NCBI RefSeq assembly: GCF_016906535.1 | Contig: NC_057370.1 | Span: 372,001-436,000, forward strand | DNA length: 64,000 nucleotides | Direction of reading: 5' to 3' | DNA from: Rhizoctonia solani | Taxonomy: Eukaryota > Basidiomycota > Agaricomycetes > Cantharellales > Ceratobasidiaceae | In this document: positions 1-12,800 of the stretch, piece after piece | Layout of the letters: each line of letters begins with the position of its first letter | Numbering within the stretch: position 1 is the stretch's first letter | Notes under the pieces: model-generated | The model's input: the letters and a program-made list of their open reading frames with translations, nothing else | Told to the model about the DNA's origin: nothing | Database searches by the model: none | Position numbers and translations under genes: made by a program

Positions 1-1488
1 ACCACTGTTTTATGCAACATAAGCATTTGTCCTTTGTATGTTTCGAAGCTATAAACGTGTGTGACCACCGATTATATTAATGTACAATCTGTGATGGCAG
101 CTTGACGGATGAGATGTATATAATACATGACACTCTCTAAGGCCCCAGTAATGTTCTCCCCAAGACGGACTATTAGAAGGGACCAAAGTAGAGTCCAGAG
201 GTTTCTGCAAGATAACACAGTTGGCCGTATCTTAGATTTTGTCTTTGTATAGTTAAGTTAATTACACCAATCATCGATCAAAATCATTCTGCCTCCACTT
301 TGTACTGGCTGCAGATAAGACTTGTACGAGTATTCAGTCATTCACCAGTACGTAAACAGCACATAAATTTTGACGCGACAATGCAATGCTTTCCCAGCAG
401 GGCATGATTTCCGACACGACCTTAGCGTACAAGTATAAATGTTTACGTTTCGGTACAAATGTCCTAGCAATTATAAGCACGCGGATGTCGCACCCTCCTA
501 ATCATCAGATTCATCAGGGCTAAATTGTTACCCGCGGTCAATTCAACCCTAAGCTTCGGGTGCTTCACCGTCTATAAATCGTTTACTTGAAGGTTTTATT
601 CGTATTCCACGGCTTTAAACGCTCATTGAGCTATATAAAAATGAGTTTACTATATCTCCAATCTTCACCAACAATTGGGATAATAGGCGTTTGAAGCCGA
701 CTGGCTTGGTAGTAGGCTTACAAACTGTTGCGTTCTTATATATTCCTTATATGCTTCACTGGTAATATGATGTAAAACTATCGCAGGCCGCACCAGTGTA
801 GAAACAAGTCGGTTGGTTCCATAATGCCCATAAATCTGCCCGACTATCATCCATCGTTGCGTCATTTTTTTTATGAATCTCACGATTTCTCCAGGCCCTG
901 GGGCACCACAAAACACCGCGAACCCCAAACTCCAGGGTTCCTGACAAACACTAGTTCACGGTGATTGGTCACCTGTATCAGCAATCATAATACTTGGTAT
1001 GTTTTGCGACATGAGGTGCGGAAATGAGGTGCGGGGCCGAGGTGAAAGATGCCCGTAGATCAGTCAGCCATACATCAGCTATATCCAATTGCCAGAACAT
1101 GTCCGAGAGCGTCTCGGTCATTTTAGATCACGTAACCATCAAAATAACTTGACAAGTGGACCTCCTTTTCTACTTCTCTCCTTGGAGCAAACAGGAAACA
1201 TTGCAAGCCACGCACCTGAACTTTGGCATTCGGCTTCATACACATGGAGAACATTGCATCAATACTCTCTGGTACTGGGCTGTGCGTGGACGCATACTCG
1301 ATCGAATGCTTCAAAAAGACCGGTCCTGTTTGCGGCACTCCTGGTGAACACGCATGCTTTATCGTAATTTGGCCGGTATATCGACCGTGAATTCGGCAGG
1401 GACAAAACTTTGTCAATCACCTTGGCGCGTGGTCAATGAAGACAAATTCCAACACTCCCGCAAATGGTGCGGGTTGCTCCATCCGGTC
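1..1488. other. AT-rich stretch without recognisable gene
   Basis: Short open frames occur on both strands (for example 1089-1367 and 1123-1416) but they overlap each other, have no recognisable motifs and no convincing splice sites. The last part, up to 1491, is likely 5' flank of the SNG1-like gene. Confidence 0.5.
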
Positions 1489-1491
1489 GGC

Positions 1492-1498
1492 TATAAAG
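1492..1498 (+). promoter_or_regulatory. TATA-like box of the SNG1-like gene
   Basis: The sequence TATAAAG lies about 60 bases before the ATG at 1558. It is a plausible core promoter; only position and sequence support it. Confidence 0.4.
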
Positions 1499-1557
1499 CC
1501 TCTATACCAAAGATTGATGACATTATCATCCCCTCACGTCTCACAGCACTAGACGAA

Positions 1558-3454
1558 ATGTCTACGACACCAACGCCCAACGCCGAGCAAACTCGCTCCT
1601 CCAAGGCTAGCACCGACCTTCCAAGGACCATAACCCAACAATCAAGAGATACCATGGTGGAGGAAGAAGAGGAACAGGAGGCAGCGAGGAGTAGCGTATG
1701 GAAACCCGCTGAAGGCCCTGGCTCGAGACCACCCGCTCCGGAGAAGTTTGCCCATACTAGTAAGTCATCAAGTTAATTATATTTAGCTCTGATGTTGATC
1801 GCACTACAGTTTTTGATCCCAAGATTGCTCCGCTTCGCAAAGTTTATACCAAGATTATTCTTATGACTCTTGCCTTGACGATAATTATGATGTGGATCTG
1901 TCTTCCAGTATATGGTATGTCTACCATAAGTTGACAAAGGCTATCTCCTGATTTTCTCTTAAGGGGATCGTTGGCACGAAGTGCTACCCATGCACCTTCG
2001 CTGAAAGCTTGGGTAATCGACCGCGATGGAGGTGAGATCGGACAGGCTGTGGTTCAGGGGTTACTGGCTACTACACAGGTATGTTACCTACCTAGCTGGC
2101 ATGCATTTGCGGGTTTAATTGTAGCCCACCTTCAAGACCGGAACCAAGCAACATCTCGGATGGGTCAGGTTGCTGCCGATTATGTGGAGGATGTGGGCGA
2201 GGCGGTTCTTGACGAACAAGCATGGGGTGCCGTTGTTGGTAAGTCCCGATGACGGATTTAATCGAGATTCCAGCTCACCTTTGTTTCTCAGTTAACGCGG
2301 GTGCTACGGCTCGGCTCGCCGCCGCGCGAGCATCTGGCGATTCGTCATACAATCCTGCGTCAGCGGTTACATTCTATTACGCACAGGCGCGTAACGAGCA
2401 AGCAACTGGCTCTTATGTTAATCCTCTTACGACTGCGGCTCTTACTCAGGTATGTTCTCAATTGCCGCGCACTAGTGGAATACTTAACCGAATTCCAAAT
2501 TAGATCCTACAACAATTCAATGCGCGGTCAACCGCTTCATACCTGGGCTCAATCTCGGGAAACGCGACAGCCCTTCAAGCACTAACTGCTGCTCCCCAAA
2601 CGCTGTCTGGTGTCTGGTGGACGACCAATAACTTGCGGCCTTACAAGTGAGTGACAAGTCGTTTTTTCCTTCACTGCTTTTGTACTAAACAGGGCCGCTG
2701 CAGTGCCCCTGTTGCAACCGCAATCATGCTCGTCGGTCAAATCTACCTGTGCATTTTCGCATTCATCATGGTAAGCGGCTACACTCTGCTGCGATCGACC
2801 GTTGCTTATGTCCAATGTCTTCTAGACCATGTCTAATGACGCTGCTCGCGGTATCTTGGGACCCTTCCTGAAATTACGATCCTACCTCTACCTCCGCATT
2901 CTAGTACCTCTCGGTCTCTACTTGCCTCTTTCCCTCGCATTCGCCATGGTTTCACTTCCGTTCCATGCGCCATTCGGAGCCAAATATTCTTATGCAGGCG
3001 GATTCTTCCTTTACTTCCTTTACACTTACATGGGCATGACGGCTCTCGGTTTGGCCACTGAAGCCATGGTCACCATCCTGACTCCCCGGTTCATGGCTTT
3101 CTTCTTGATTCCGTTGATTATTAGTAACGTATCTGTCGCCACCTTGCCTTTTGATTTACAACCGTGGTTCTACAAGTACGGCTATGGATTCCCTATCTTG
3201 TGAGTTCGTTATTATCTCTCCTCTACGGATTTGGTACTGACCGAATACTTTATAGTAACAACACTACCGCTGTGCGCACCATTTTATTCAACACCAAGAA
3301 CCATCTTGGTCGTAGTGCTGGTGTTATCATTGCTTGGATCGTGCTGAGCTCCATTACGCTTCCCTTGTTTACTATCATCATGAGGCGTCGGGACGAGAGA
3401 GCGCACAAGCAGGCGATGCTAGAGAAGAACGGAGGCGAAAAGGGTACCGTATAA
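1558..3454 (+). CDS. SNG1-like (DUF3533) multi-pass membrane protein, nine exons
   Basis: Exons read as 1558-1759, 1810-1914, 1964-2078, 2125-2238, 2292-2449, 2504-2646, 2704-2770, 2826-3199 and 3256-3454, about 492 residues. A hydrophilic acidic N-terminus is followed by one membrane helix (around LALTIIMMWICLPVY), a long loop with the family-like stretch AWGAVVNAGAT and YYAQARNEQA, then several C-terminal membrane helices. This layout is that of the SNG1/DUF3533 family, linked in yeast to nitrosoguanidine resistance; the substrate is unknown here. Two places are one base short: the exon 2/3 junction near 1914, where a conserved Trp-Gly-Ser would be restored by one base, and the G run near 2161 after HLGW. 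The summed exon length (1477) is exactly two short of a multiple of three. Either sequence errors or early decay. The exon 7 acceptor at 2703 was chosen because it alone keeps frame (RPYN-APVATA). Confidence 0.8.
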
Positions 3455-3665
3455 CAACCCCGAGATCCTTGAAACGGACAGATTTATTGCACAGTAGACC
3501 TCTCGACGCTTTATATTCGCTTTCGTCTATGTATTATTATTCGGTTTGGGATATATGTTACAATAATACTTGGTTTGGCATCAATGACGATGTTCGCCAA
3601 GAATCACACGTGACTGCTTGACAACCTGTTTTGGCCGAAAATCTTTAACTTGCTGCCTTGTTAAG

Positions 3666-4362
3666 ATGCCGCTTGATGGAGATGACAACGTGACTTGGTT
3701 CCCACCAGACACTCTTTTGAAAGATGAGCTCCCTGGAATGTGTAAGCTGCGATCGTCCTCGATAATCTGAATTCCTCTGAGGTGTGGCGGCTAATATTCT
3801 GACTATGTTTGGCAGCGACTCGTATTGCGGTTTCATTTGCTTTCATGTCCCAAGGGGAACTAATTGAGTTGGACGAGGAAATAGTATCACATAACCGTTT
3901 TGACCATATTGAGCTTTTGGCAGCCGTCGGCAACGGACTGGACCGAGAAGGCATGTTTTCGCAGGCTGTATGGTTTGGGGAAGGGGGCGCTTCTTGGAAA
4001 TGGATGAAAATCGACGACATACAGTTCATCGAATGTCAACCATCTGTCGCCTTCAGAATGGGGTGAGTTTTGGGCAATGCATTGCTTTTTACTCAGCTAC
4101 TCATCACTATACCTTAGGACCGAACCGTGCGTCATGGTGCACATCCAAAGCGCTATACTACTTGACTGTCCCGCACCCTGATTATCATGATACTTGGATG
4201 CGCACCTTGAAGAGTGTATGGCCAAAGGAGAATGTCGATGTAAAGCCCTGGCCGCTCGAAGGTTGTCGACCCACCTGGTGGTCTGCAGAATACAAACACG
4301 ATTGGCCTTTTGATCCTCGACAGGACAAGGGCTTCGGTGGACTCTCGCGAGGAGCTTCTTAA
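3666..4362 (+). CDS. Small protein of unknown function, three exons, one frame break
   Basis: Exons 3666-3741, 3816-4062 and 4118-4362 have good splice sites (GTAAGC, GTGAGT donors). The protein, about 188 residues, starts MPLDGDDNVTWFPPDT and contains SWKWMKIDDIQFIECQPS and a C-terminal HPDYHDTWMRTLKSVW. I do not recognise the family and see no signal peptide or membrane segment. The exon sum is one base more than a multiple of three: exon 3 begins in one frame (CVMVHIQSAILLDC) and ends in another (HPDYHDTWM...), with the switch near 4172. This is the third one-base break within 3 kb. It lies 211 bp downstream of the SNG1-like gene on the same strand. Confidence 0.55.
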
Positions 4363-6789
4363 TTGACTTATGCTTGTATTTGACTACCCTGGCAACCAAC
4401 GTCACTTATTTTTTTATGAGAAAATTTTTGTTTTTCACCTGTGTTATATTGTCGATCTGCTTTTAGCCCTCTAGACCGGGGCTTTACTTTTACCTGTATT
4501 CCTCCGTACAATATGCCCTTTTATAATCATGGATCATTTGTATTGCGAGGCTCTAGAAGCAACGTGGCAACAAGGTTCATGGCCTCGCGCACATATTCGG
4601 ATCAGCAGGTATCAACAGTTGTTGTCATACTATATTTAGGTTTATGTATCTCGTTGGTGCGTTCAAGTCACTGAATGTGCATAAAAGCGCGTATAACTCA
4701 GCATTATTCTAACCAAATTCTCGCTCTTACTATAGACTGGTGACATAGCCTCATTAGCTTAGAGAGGAGGGAGTGGTAGTTCCACAATCCAATGTGCTAT
4801 TTTCAGAGGAGAGAGTTGCCCTGGCTGAATTTAGGATCAGAGGATACTCTTTCATTATGTTCAAACTACCCATTCAAACTATTTCAATACCCGGACGGGG
4901 GTCAGTCCCGCAGTCATAGTACATGCATACACCCGCAATATTGAGGCCAAATTTTTCCATTTTGTTTTCCTGTGACTACTGTTTTTTCTTTTTATTTCCC
5001 TTTCGTGTTTCTTCCTCCGCTCTCCTGTACTCTATGTCATTTCGATCCGGTCGTTGCTTCATGCATCCGTACCTCAATCCCCATCGCACTTAACATGCGC
5101 GACGGGGTTGAGTCGAGTTTAGTTGATCACATAATGGTAATTATTTATATACGAAATAAATGCAAGTGGCGCACACATACCAAAGGTTCCCGCTAGAGCT
5201 CACGCTAGATCGTGTCTCATTCGCGTCGGGTGAAGTTGTTGGTATTGCTCGTGTTCGCCTGTCCTCGTTCCGCTCCCAATCACTATAGCTATGACTACTT
5301 ATCGGCTGTTTTGTCCTTCACGCCTGAAGATCCTTTTGCTGTCAGGACTAGATGAAAGTAGCTTAATTGAATAAGAAATTCATAGTGATTTAAACCGGTG
5401 GAGAGGCCCGGGACCTCGATAGCTATGGGCGACAATGGGGGAAGCCCAGACAGGACCCCTGGGCTATATATCTAAGCGCTAGCACAGCCCCTCAATACAC
5501 CAACAAACAAGTCAGGCGGCAAGCAGACACCCGGAGAGGGACTCAAATAGTAGCGCATACATCTATGGCCAGGACGCCGCTTCGACTGTGGATCCAATTT
5601 TCTCACGAATGCTGCCCAAAATGTGGCTTTTAATCGAAAAATATTTCATAGCGTAAATTTCTGAAAGAGTTCAATGGAGTTACAGGGCGATGAGGTCGGC
5701 CAAAAATAAACAAATAAATCAGTATTGTAATATGCTATGTAGGAGCAGAAAATTGATGAATCATCAACCTCGGACTGATTGGTGACTTGTAATGAACGTA
5801 AGAAAATAGGTCACCTCGACAAAGCTTTGTAGCATATAAAAGATAGCCTAATGGTATCAATTAAAGTCGTTCACACCCCTGTGAGTGTTTAGCCGTTTGG
5901 TTTGTACAGCCTAGCATTTGTACCAGCCCCAACTCTGAGTTTCGGAAGTGCGGAATTCTGTTTGTTAAGTCAGCCGATCCACGTGCTGTTCTTCTTTAGG
6001 TGCTCGATCTACTACGAACCTCCTTTGCTATCTCATATATGATAGTTAGCTTACGGGTCGAGTACGAGGACTTTGAATGAGGTACATTGGCGATATTTCA
6101 AACCGCAGTAACGCAAATGTTTTGAGTTTTTGGAGGTTTTGCGAGTGAAGTGGGTTTGAGGAGAGTTGTGTGCTATATTGGCACCCCCGAGCCCTCCCGC
6201 GCAAAAGAGAGTTTCATAGAGGGCAAGGCCGGTGGTGGCGAGTGATGAGCAGTCTGTAGCCTCAATGAAAGTGATAAGGACTGGTGGGTAGGCGGTAGCA
6301 GCAGCGGCCGAGCTCGCCACATCACTCTAACTGTGAAATGTTGCCCAAGCTTTGCCCATCTAGTTGCACGCGGGTGAATATCTTTGAACAATTTGATCAC
6401 GGAGTTAGAAACGATCGAGGGGTCGTATAAAGGAAATAGCTACAAAAGTCCACAGTTGTGCCTTCTACTCAACACGTGACAAAATTTACATTCGAACATC
6501 ACTACCCCAGTGCCCATGTTGAATAGTATGAGCGATCCCTTGCTGAAATGACTGTTTCAAGTATATGAAAAGATCTATTCGTGAACAGCTACATGGACTT
6601 CAGTGACGAGGGGTACTTGGAGGGATGGACAGCGCAAGGCAGCTGATTATCAGACAAAATATAAGCCACGGAGATCGCCACTGAGTATCCGAGAGTGTTC
6701 ACATCATGTCGGCACCCATACCAACGCCCAGTCTCGCTAGAGTGTTGATGAATGAATCAACCAATGAAGTCTCACGTTGGGGTGTTTTG
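4363..6789. other. 2.4 kb without recognisable gene
   Basis: I see only short overlapping open frames, no family motifs and no ordered splice pattern. The stretch 5390-5570 is richer in G and C than its surroundings but encodes nothing I recognise. Confidence 0.45.
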
Positions 6790-8038
6790 ATGACTTCATA
6801 CCCTTGTATACTGGCTCGTACTCAGCTCTCTGGGTCAAAGAGTTTGAACGATTTTAGTGGCTTACTGGTCGGGATCAGTGGCCTGAAGCAGGGCTTCACC
6901 CGCACGAGACATTTCGAGGAGCGAGCTTTCTATCGGAATGTGTTGAGCCAGCAGGGCGTGTAAGTAGATGAGCAATTTATATACCTGCCAATAGATCAGA
7001 CTCCTCGGTCAAGTAGCAGCGGTTGGGGTCTTGGGCGCGGGTTAGCTGCGTTTGAGCCCAGCCTCAGTTCGATATGGGCAACTCACTGATCATAACCATT
7101 GTCTTTTCTTTGCTCTCCAGAATCAATATCTGGCGATACCACTCGTCTTTTAGATCCGAATCATCCAGCTCTGATTTTGTTGGGCGGACATGGGCGACGG
7201 CCAAGTAGGGCTCGCGATCAACTGTTGAAGTTAAGCATTAGCATAAATCATTGTGCTCAAGGTGTGGTATAGACAGGCCTAGTGTTGTGCTGTCGGAAAC
7301 GGATTCTGAGACTGAAAGGGATTCTAAGACGACACATTTAGAGTATTCAGCGATGTGGCAGGCGTACTACCCGTAAGACTATACCTTCCGAGGTTTTTTG
7401 GCTGATAACAGAATACCATGTGGTTGTAGGGCTGGATGACTATAGGGGAGTGGGGTTTGAAAACAGAGTTGTGACAACACAGTTCCCAGACTCGCCTCCG
7501 CTGTCGATGACTCTAAGTGCCGCTTTACGAAAGACTCCTCCTCTCGAAGCTGCGCACGGTGACTAGCCGTCTTATAGCGACTTAGCCAAAGTAATTGAAA
7601 GAAACGAAACTAGAACCTACCATCACATCCCGGTGGTAAACCTCCGCCTGTTTCTGGAGACGAACCACATCACGGGCAATTCGATCATACCCTCTACCCT
7701 CAGGAGAAGCAGAGATGATGCTCTGTTGTTGGTGCTCCTGAACCTCGTGTTTTATCTCAACCACTTTGAGTACTAGACTGGATGAACGGATGATGGTAAG
7801 AGCAAAGGCGGGTGGTGGCGCTTACGAAAGCTTACTGGCGATGTTTGATACTAAAGGTGTTGAATTCCCCAGACGACATCACCTTTTCGTGACTTTCGAG
7901 CACCCTCATTGAGTCTTCTAATATCCCTTCAACTCGCTTTACCATTGCCAGAGCATTGTCCCCTTCAACCAAGCGGACAGCATTATCACCCCATTGACTA
8001 CCGAGGGAGAATACTCGAGTGATCTTTGACCACACCAT
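6790..8038 (-). CDS. Helical partner protein, copy A (unknown function, at least nine exons)
   Basis: Start ATG at 8038-8036. Exons resolved by comparison with the copies at 58.8 and 63.1 kb: 8038-7836, 7777-7621, 7570-7481, 7439-7385, 7323-7279, 7221-7087, 7029-6985 and 6929-6866; the last exon, below about 6815, is not resolved and 6790 is approximate. Exon phases match copy B throughout (2,0,0,1,1,1,1,2). The protein has helical N-terminal segments (ALAMVKRVEGILEDSMRVLE), a WYS aromatic patch where the others have SWFS, and a strand-like stretch PYLAVAHVRPT matching FIVSVTHFPS of copy B. The intron after 7279 starts GC instead of GT. This is the most diverged copy. It lies head to head with kinase copy A, 522 bp away. 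No known domain recognised; function unknown. Confidence 0.7.
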
Positions 8039-8560
8039 ATTGGTCAGATAAATGCGGGATATAACAAAGTTCACTAGGCAGGAGATAGAACGTATGAATT
8101 CTGCTGATGGGTGAACACAGCGTATTCAAACAAGAAGGGGGAGTTGGTGCGGGCACTTAGAGCTCAGTACTTGCACTGGCATCTTAAACTTGAGGCACTT
8201 CCGGATCCGGGTTCGTCAAGCCACACACGCATCATATTGCCACGGGATATCGTAGCATTTAGGCACTTATGGAGAATGAAATCTCCAAAGCCATGTTAGG
8301 GGTTTCTGAACGAATGTGGTCGTAACAGGTGTGACAGCCAAAGGTTTGTGACAGCACGTGTCCTCGGATATTTGAGGACAGGAAACCAACACCATCATGC
8401 TATCAGAGTGCCCCCTATTATAAGCCCTACTCTGGTCTTACTGTCCGACCTATTCGTGATTAAATTTGTCCTGTTTAAATCTACTATGCGCTGATAATTC
8501 TGTTAGCTCCCCGAATCCAACTTGCTACTTGCAACTTTGCGGGGCTGGTAGCTTCGTATC
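8039..8560. promoter_or_regulatory. Divergent promoter region, pair A
   Basis: This 522 bp gap separates the ATG of the helical protein (-) from the ATG of the kinase (+). A TATTATAAG stretch at 8416-8424 could serve the kinase gene. Shared regulation is inferred from the head-to-head layout, repeated in pairs B and C. Confidence 0.4.
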
Positions 8561-9891
8561 ATGGCTACACTACCCAAGGAGTTCGACATCATATCAAGTG
8601 ACGAGAGACGGTCTGGCGTCGAGGAAAGATGGACTTCCTTCCAGCCATACCTTCTTTCGAAAGGATACCAACTCCGCCCACGTTACCGGCCTGACTGGGT
8701 CCCATCTTGGCAGATCAACAACCGCTTACATGCTTCGGATTGCGAGGACAGCATAGACTGCATGGTACGTGGGGGCAGTCTTTCAAAATGTAAAATGCTA
8801 ACAGATTTTCTTTATCACACATAGCCCCTGCGTGTGCTGGATGCAACTCAGGTTGCGAGTGGCCGGCAAGTTGTTATCAAGATGCTAGTGCCCGGACACG
8901 AGCAAGGCGAAAATGAACTGGCCGTGCTTTCACATTTCAGTTCACCAGAACTCAGAGGTCATCCAGATAACCATGTTGTACCGTGTCTGGATTCATTCCC
9001 CATACCTGAAATCGATTCTGGAACATTCGTCGTGATGCCATTACTCGGACAATATTATGAGCCCCCATTGAAAAGTATCGCCGAGGCTCATGACTTTCTT
9101 CAACAATTATTCAAAGTTAGTGCCCTGACCAACATCCCAGCGGAGTGACCTAAAGAATGAGTTAGGGTTTGATTTTTTTGCACGAAAACGATACTGTACA
9201 CTGGTAAGTATCATAAATTTTGCACATTCCAAGCTACCATCTTATCATCCTATCAGTGATATAGCCTCCGCCAACATCATGATGGACTCTCAGCCACTTT
9301 ACGACGAACCATTTCATCCATTTCTCAAGACAGTCTCTCTCGATGCCCGGCGGATGATATATCCTAAACACTCTAGACTTGAGAAGCATGTGCGATACTA
9401 TTTCATTGATATGGGTTCTGCAACCTGGTTCCGAGACTCAAGTTTGCCACGCCTAATTACGGGAAAGCTCGCACGAACATTGGCACCTGAGCAAAAAACC
9501 GATAGATCATATGATCCTTTTGCGGTAGACGTTTATCAACTAGGTATAGTACTCAAACACGACATAATACCAGTGGGTTCCTCGTCTTGTTTATACCGTT
9601 TGGAAGAAGTTCAAGTTTGATTCGTAGCAACATGACGCACTACACTTTCTCCAACAACTTGCGGAAGAAATGACCCATTCAGATCCAACTGCTCGCCCAA
9701 CACTCATCAAAGCACAGCAGTCCATGAACATGGCATTCCTTGGAATAAGAGGAGCGATGTACAGATGGCCACTCATTCCGCGAGAAGCGGGGTTTAGGGC
9801 GAGAGCGGTTTATTATGTGTGGGGTGTTGTATCGGAGATAAGGTACTGGCTCGAAAAGGTTTTAAGGTTATTTCTGAGGGTACGAATCTAG
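8561..9891 (+). CDS. Divergent protein kinase-like protein, copy A
   Basis: Exons 8561-8764, 8825-9115, 9166-9203, 9257-9572 and 9628-9891 give 370 residues with no frame conflict. N-terminal family signature PYLLSKGYQLRPRYRPDW near residue 30. Kinase signs: a VAIK-type lysine in VVIKM (K87), catalytic loop H177-C178-D179 with N184 (DIASANIMMD), about 45 residues further a metal motif D229-M-G in place of DFG, then APEQ (254-257) as the APE motif and DVYQLG as the helix F Asp region. I see no glycine-rich loop. The insert between Asn184 and Asp229 is much longer than in ordinary kinases. A hydrophobic or amphipathic helix ends the protein, perhaps a membrane contact. Phosphotransfer is possible, as Lys, Asp and Asn are kept, but unproven. 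The 38 nt exon carries the segment up to the catalytic His and is the same length in all three copies. Confidence 0.85.
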
Positions 9892-12800
9892 GAGGTTGTT
9901 TCTCCATCTCGTCCGATTGAACCCGTCACTACTTCATAATAAAATACTTTGAATGAATGTGTATGCGAGGACATGAAGTGGTCGACGAGCCAACGATTTG
10001 TGATATGTTTCGAATTCCACGTCACGTGGTTTTTTGGCCACATAGGGTTTTGGTGTTGGTGACAGAATGTCTTGGTTGGAAGGTGTGTCCTCGCAAAAGG
10101 AAATCGCCGAGGGGCCCAACAATAAATACGGGAGACAGATGATAGATAACTCGAGCAGCTAGTGTTGAACCAGGGCTACCAGCGCCTTTAACTAGCACTA
10201 TGTTCTTGACCTTAGTTACGACTCCTCCATTTATTCCATCCCTGTTACGATGAAAATCACTGAACGTTTGGTCAGGGGAGTTATACATGCGAAGCTGCTG
10301 CGTCATAGAGAGCGAATTTTTAGTAGGAAGGAGCTTGGGCACTAGAACATTAGTGTATAGGTCAACTAGCGGACCGGAGTCTTCTGACGATACGCCAGGA
10401 TCCTTTTCTAGCTAACGCATGCTTCTGGTACATCATAACAGTAGTTTGCTCACCTCATTCTGCGGGTTCTATATTAATATATCCGATGCACCGGCGAAGC
10501 GAGCCTGGGTCAATATCCCGATGAAGAATCCAAACAGGAAAGCCCTGAGGTTAGCTTTTCAGCTGGGTATAACGATACGTTGCGTAATATCGCGCTCGCA
10601 TGTCGATCAAATAGTTGGATTTACCGAAGAAATAAGGTAGATGAGAGCACGAAGACATAAGACGAGGGATGTATAGTATAGCCAGATAGAGCATCTCGGT
10701 TAACTGAGATGAGAGAAAAGGGAAGTTGGGAGGCAAAGGGAAGTTGGGAGGCAAAGGGTTGTTGAAACGTGGTCTGGATTCGGTCGGGAGCTGTATTTCG
10801 AATTGTTAAGAATAGTGCTTCAATTGAACAACATCAGGTAGAGCCAGGGAGACCATATCTGTAGATAACCCAGTAAGTTAGCTAACGTGCCAGGCTGAGA
10901 TTGCAGGTTCGCGGTCCGTTAATCAAACTGACAAGCATAAAGCGATTCCAGGCCGAATGTTGTAACCGAAGTCACCCTATAAAGACCTATACTCAGTAGT
11001 CGATTGTTGTTTCTATGTTCTCAAGTCCAGATGTTTGTATACCAGTCAGGCTCAGAAGGTATCTCCAATTGCGCCGGGACGAACCGCAACGAGCGATCAC
11101 GTGATGCAATGCGTTGGATGATGAAGTTCGACGACCCACCCATGACGTGCGTGCAATGTGCGAGGGATAAAATCCATATAGTCGATATGAGCCACGAGTT
11201 AAATCAGGTACGAGGTGCAGCTCCGAGCTTGCGCTTGTATATTGGATTTCATGTAAATGATTGAATAGAAACATCGCGTCGTAATTAGAATACCCTTTGG
11301 CTTTAGTCCGTCAGTAAAATATTTTACGGCCCGCTTGGAGGCTATTTTACTCACATATACCACTAAATTTGCTCCTAAGCACTGATGTGTAGCCTAATCC
11401 CCACTTTCACTTTCATAAACAGACGCGGCGCAGAAATAAGTGAAACAGTTTAATTGATATATCGGTTGAACAATAATAACATGGCTTCTAAAAAGAGGTC
11501 TAAATCCTTGACTCTATAAATGATAACTGAATGGGTTAATCGTACGTGAAACATAGAAGATCACTGGAACATACCCGTTACGGTTCCTTCCCTTTGGTAC
11601 ACAAGTTTCTAATCGGATAGTGGTATTCGAGTTTGTGAAGGACAGATCCCGGGACTTGGGGCGTTCACGTTGATACTGGTTCGAAACCCCTGCTGGGTTA
11701 GTGTACTATACATACGAGGTGGCTTGAGGCGTAGCCCTGTTAGCCAATCGATAGCAGTAACCCTTGCGACTTGTACGCGGGCCCGTAGTAGTTGCAGAAC
11801 AAGGCACGACAATAAGAGTGGTATCGGTGTGTTTGAACTGACTAAGAAGTACCCTAGTAAAGGCTGAGCCTCGGTGGAAGATGTATGGTGCAAATGTGTC
11901 AGCACATGATACCTACCGGTACCGATGATCGCCTGAAGGTATGGTTAACCGAATCAACCAAATCATCCAGAATGCTCACTGAACCTTACTGGATGTTTGT
12001 GCGATAGTGTGCTGTGGTGAAGTCGCCATATGAGAAAAGGTGGTCTGAAGGAAGATGGTTTTGTTTGAGGAGCAGGTTTGGAGAAGGGGGCGTTGTAAAT
12101 GAAGGGCATGTCCACCTGTTCAACACTGTTGCATCGCATTCCTTACGTCGCGAAGGTAAGAAGACACACCTTAAGCTAATTAGCCAATAAGACCTTTCAG
12201 TGAGACACTTGTTGGCATGTTGTTGGAGATGGAAACGGGGAATGATCACGCGGCTTTGCACTCATCGAAGTACTCGATGCGGGAAGGTCCCAGGTCGGTG
12301 AAAGCAATAGGACATACGAACCCTGTGTGAACAAGATACGCCAATTTTTCACTAAGCTGCACAAACATCCAAGCATTGATACGTTTATACACGCTTACCA
12401 AAGGTGTATTGCCATAGTAGATATGAATCGCTCACTAAACATAGGCCAGTATGATAGGAGTTCGCCTGTATTACTGCTATAGAACCAGGATGCCAGCAAT
12501 CCCGTCTGGCAGCCAGGTGGGAGTTGGGTGGTTGCCACAAACAACGGTAAAAGTGTCCTTCAAAAGACTGTTAATACGGTCTGTACAACCAATGCGCATG
12601 TACCTAAATGCTGCTCCGTAGTCCGAATGCGACTAGAAGGGAATGTGTTGATGTAGACAGATAGAAGGATTGGGGGTTGTTCTGGCTAGATTGAAGTGAC
12701 AAATGTAACACTCCATGTTGTTGTGACGGGGCACGTGTCCTCACAAACTCTCCAACAACTCTTGGGCAATCGCCCTTTCCTACATTTGATGATACTTGGG

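Noticed and set aside
6706..6963. Open frame on + starting MSAPIPTPSLARV
   Set aside because: It is antisense to exon 8 of the helical partner copy A (6929-6866) and adjoining sequence, whose minus-strand reading matches copy B.
11675..11700. TTCGAAACC stretch resembling a tRNA T-loop
   Set aside because: The flanking bases do not form a five-pair T stem and no D or anticodon arm fits upstream on either strand.
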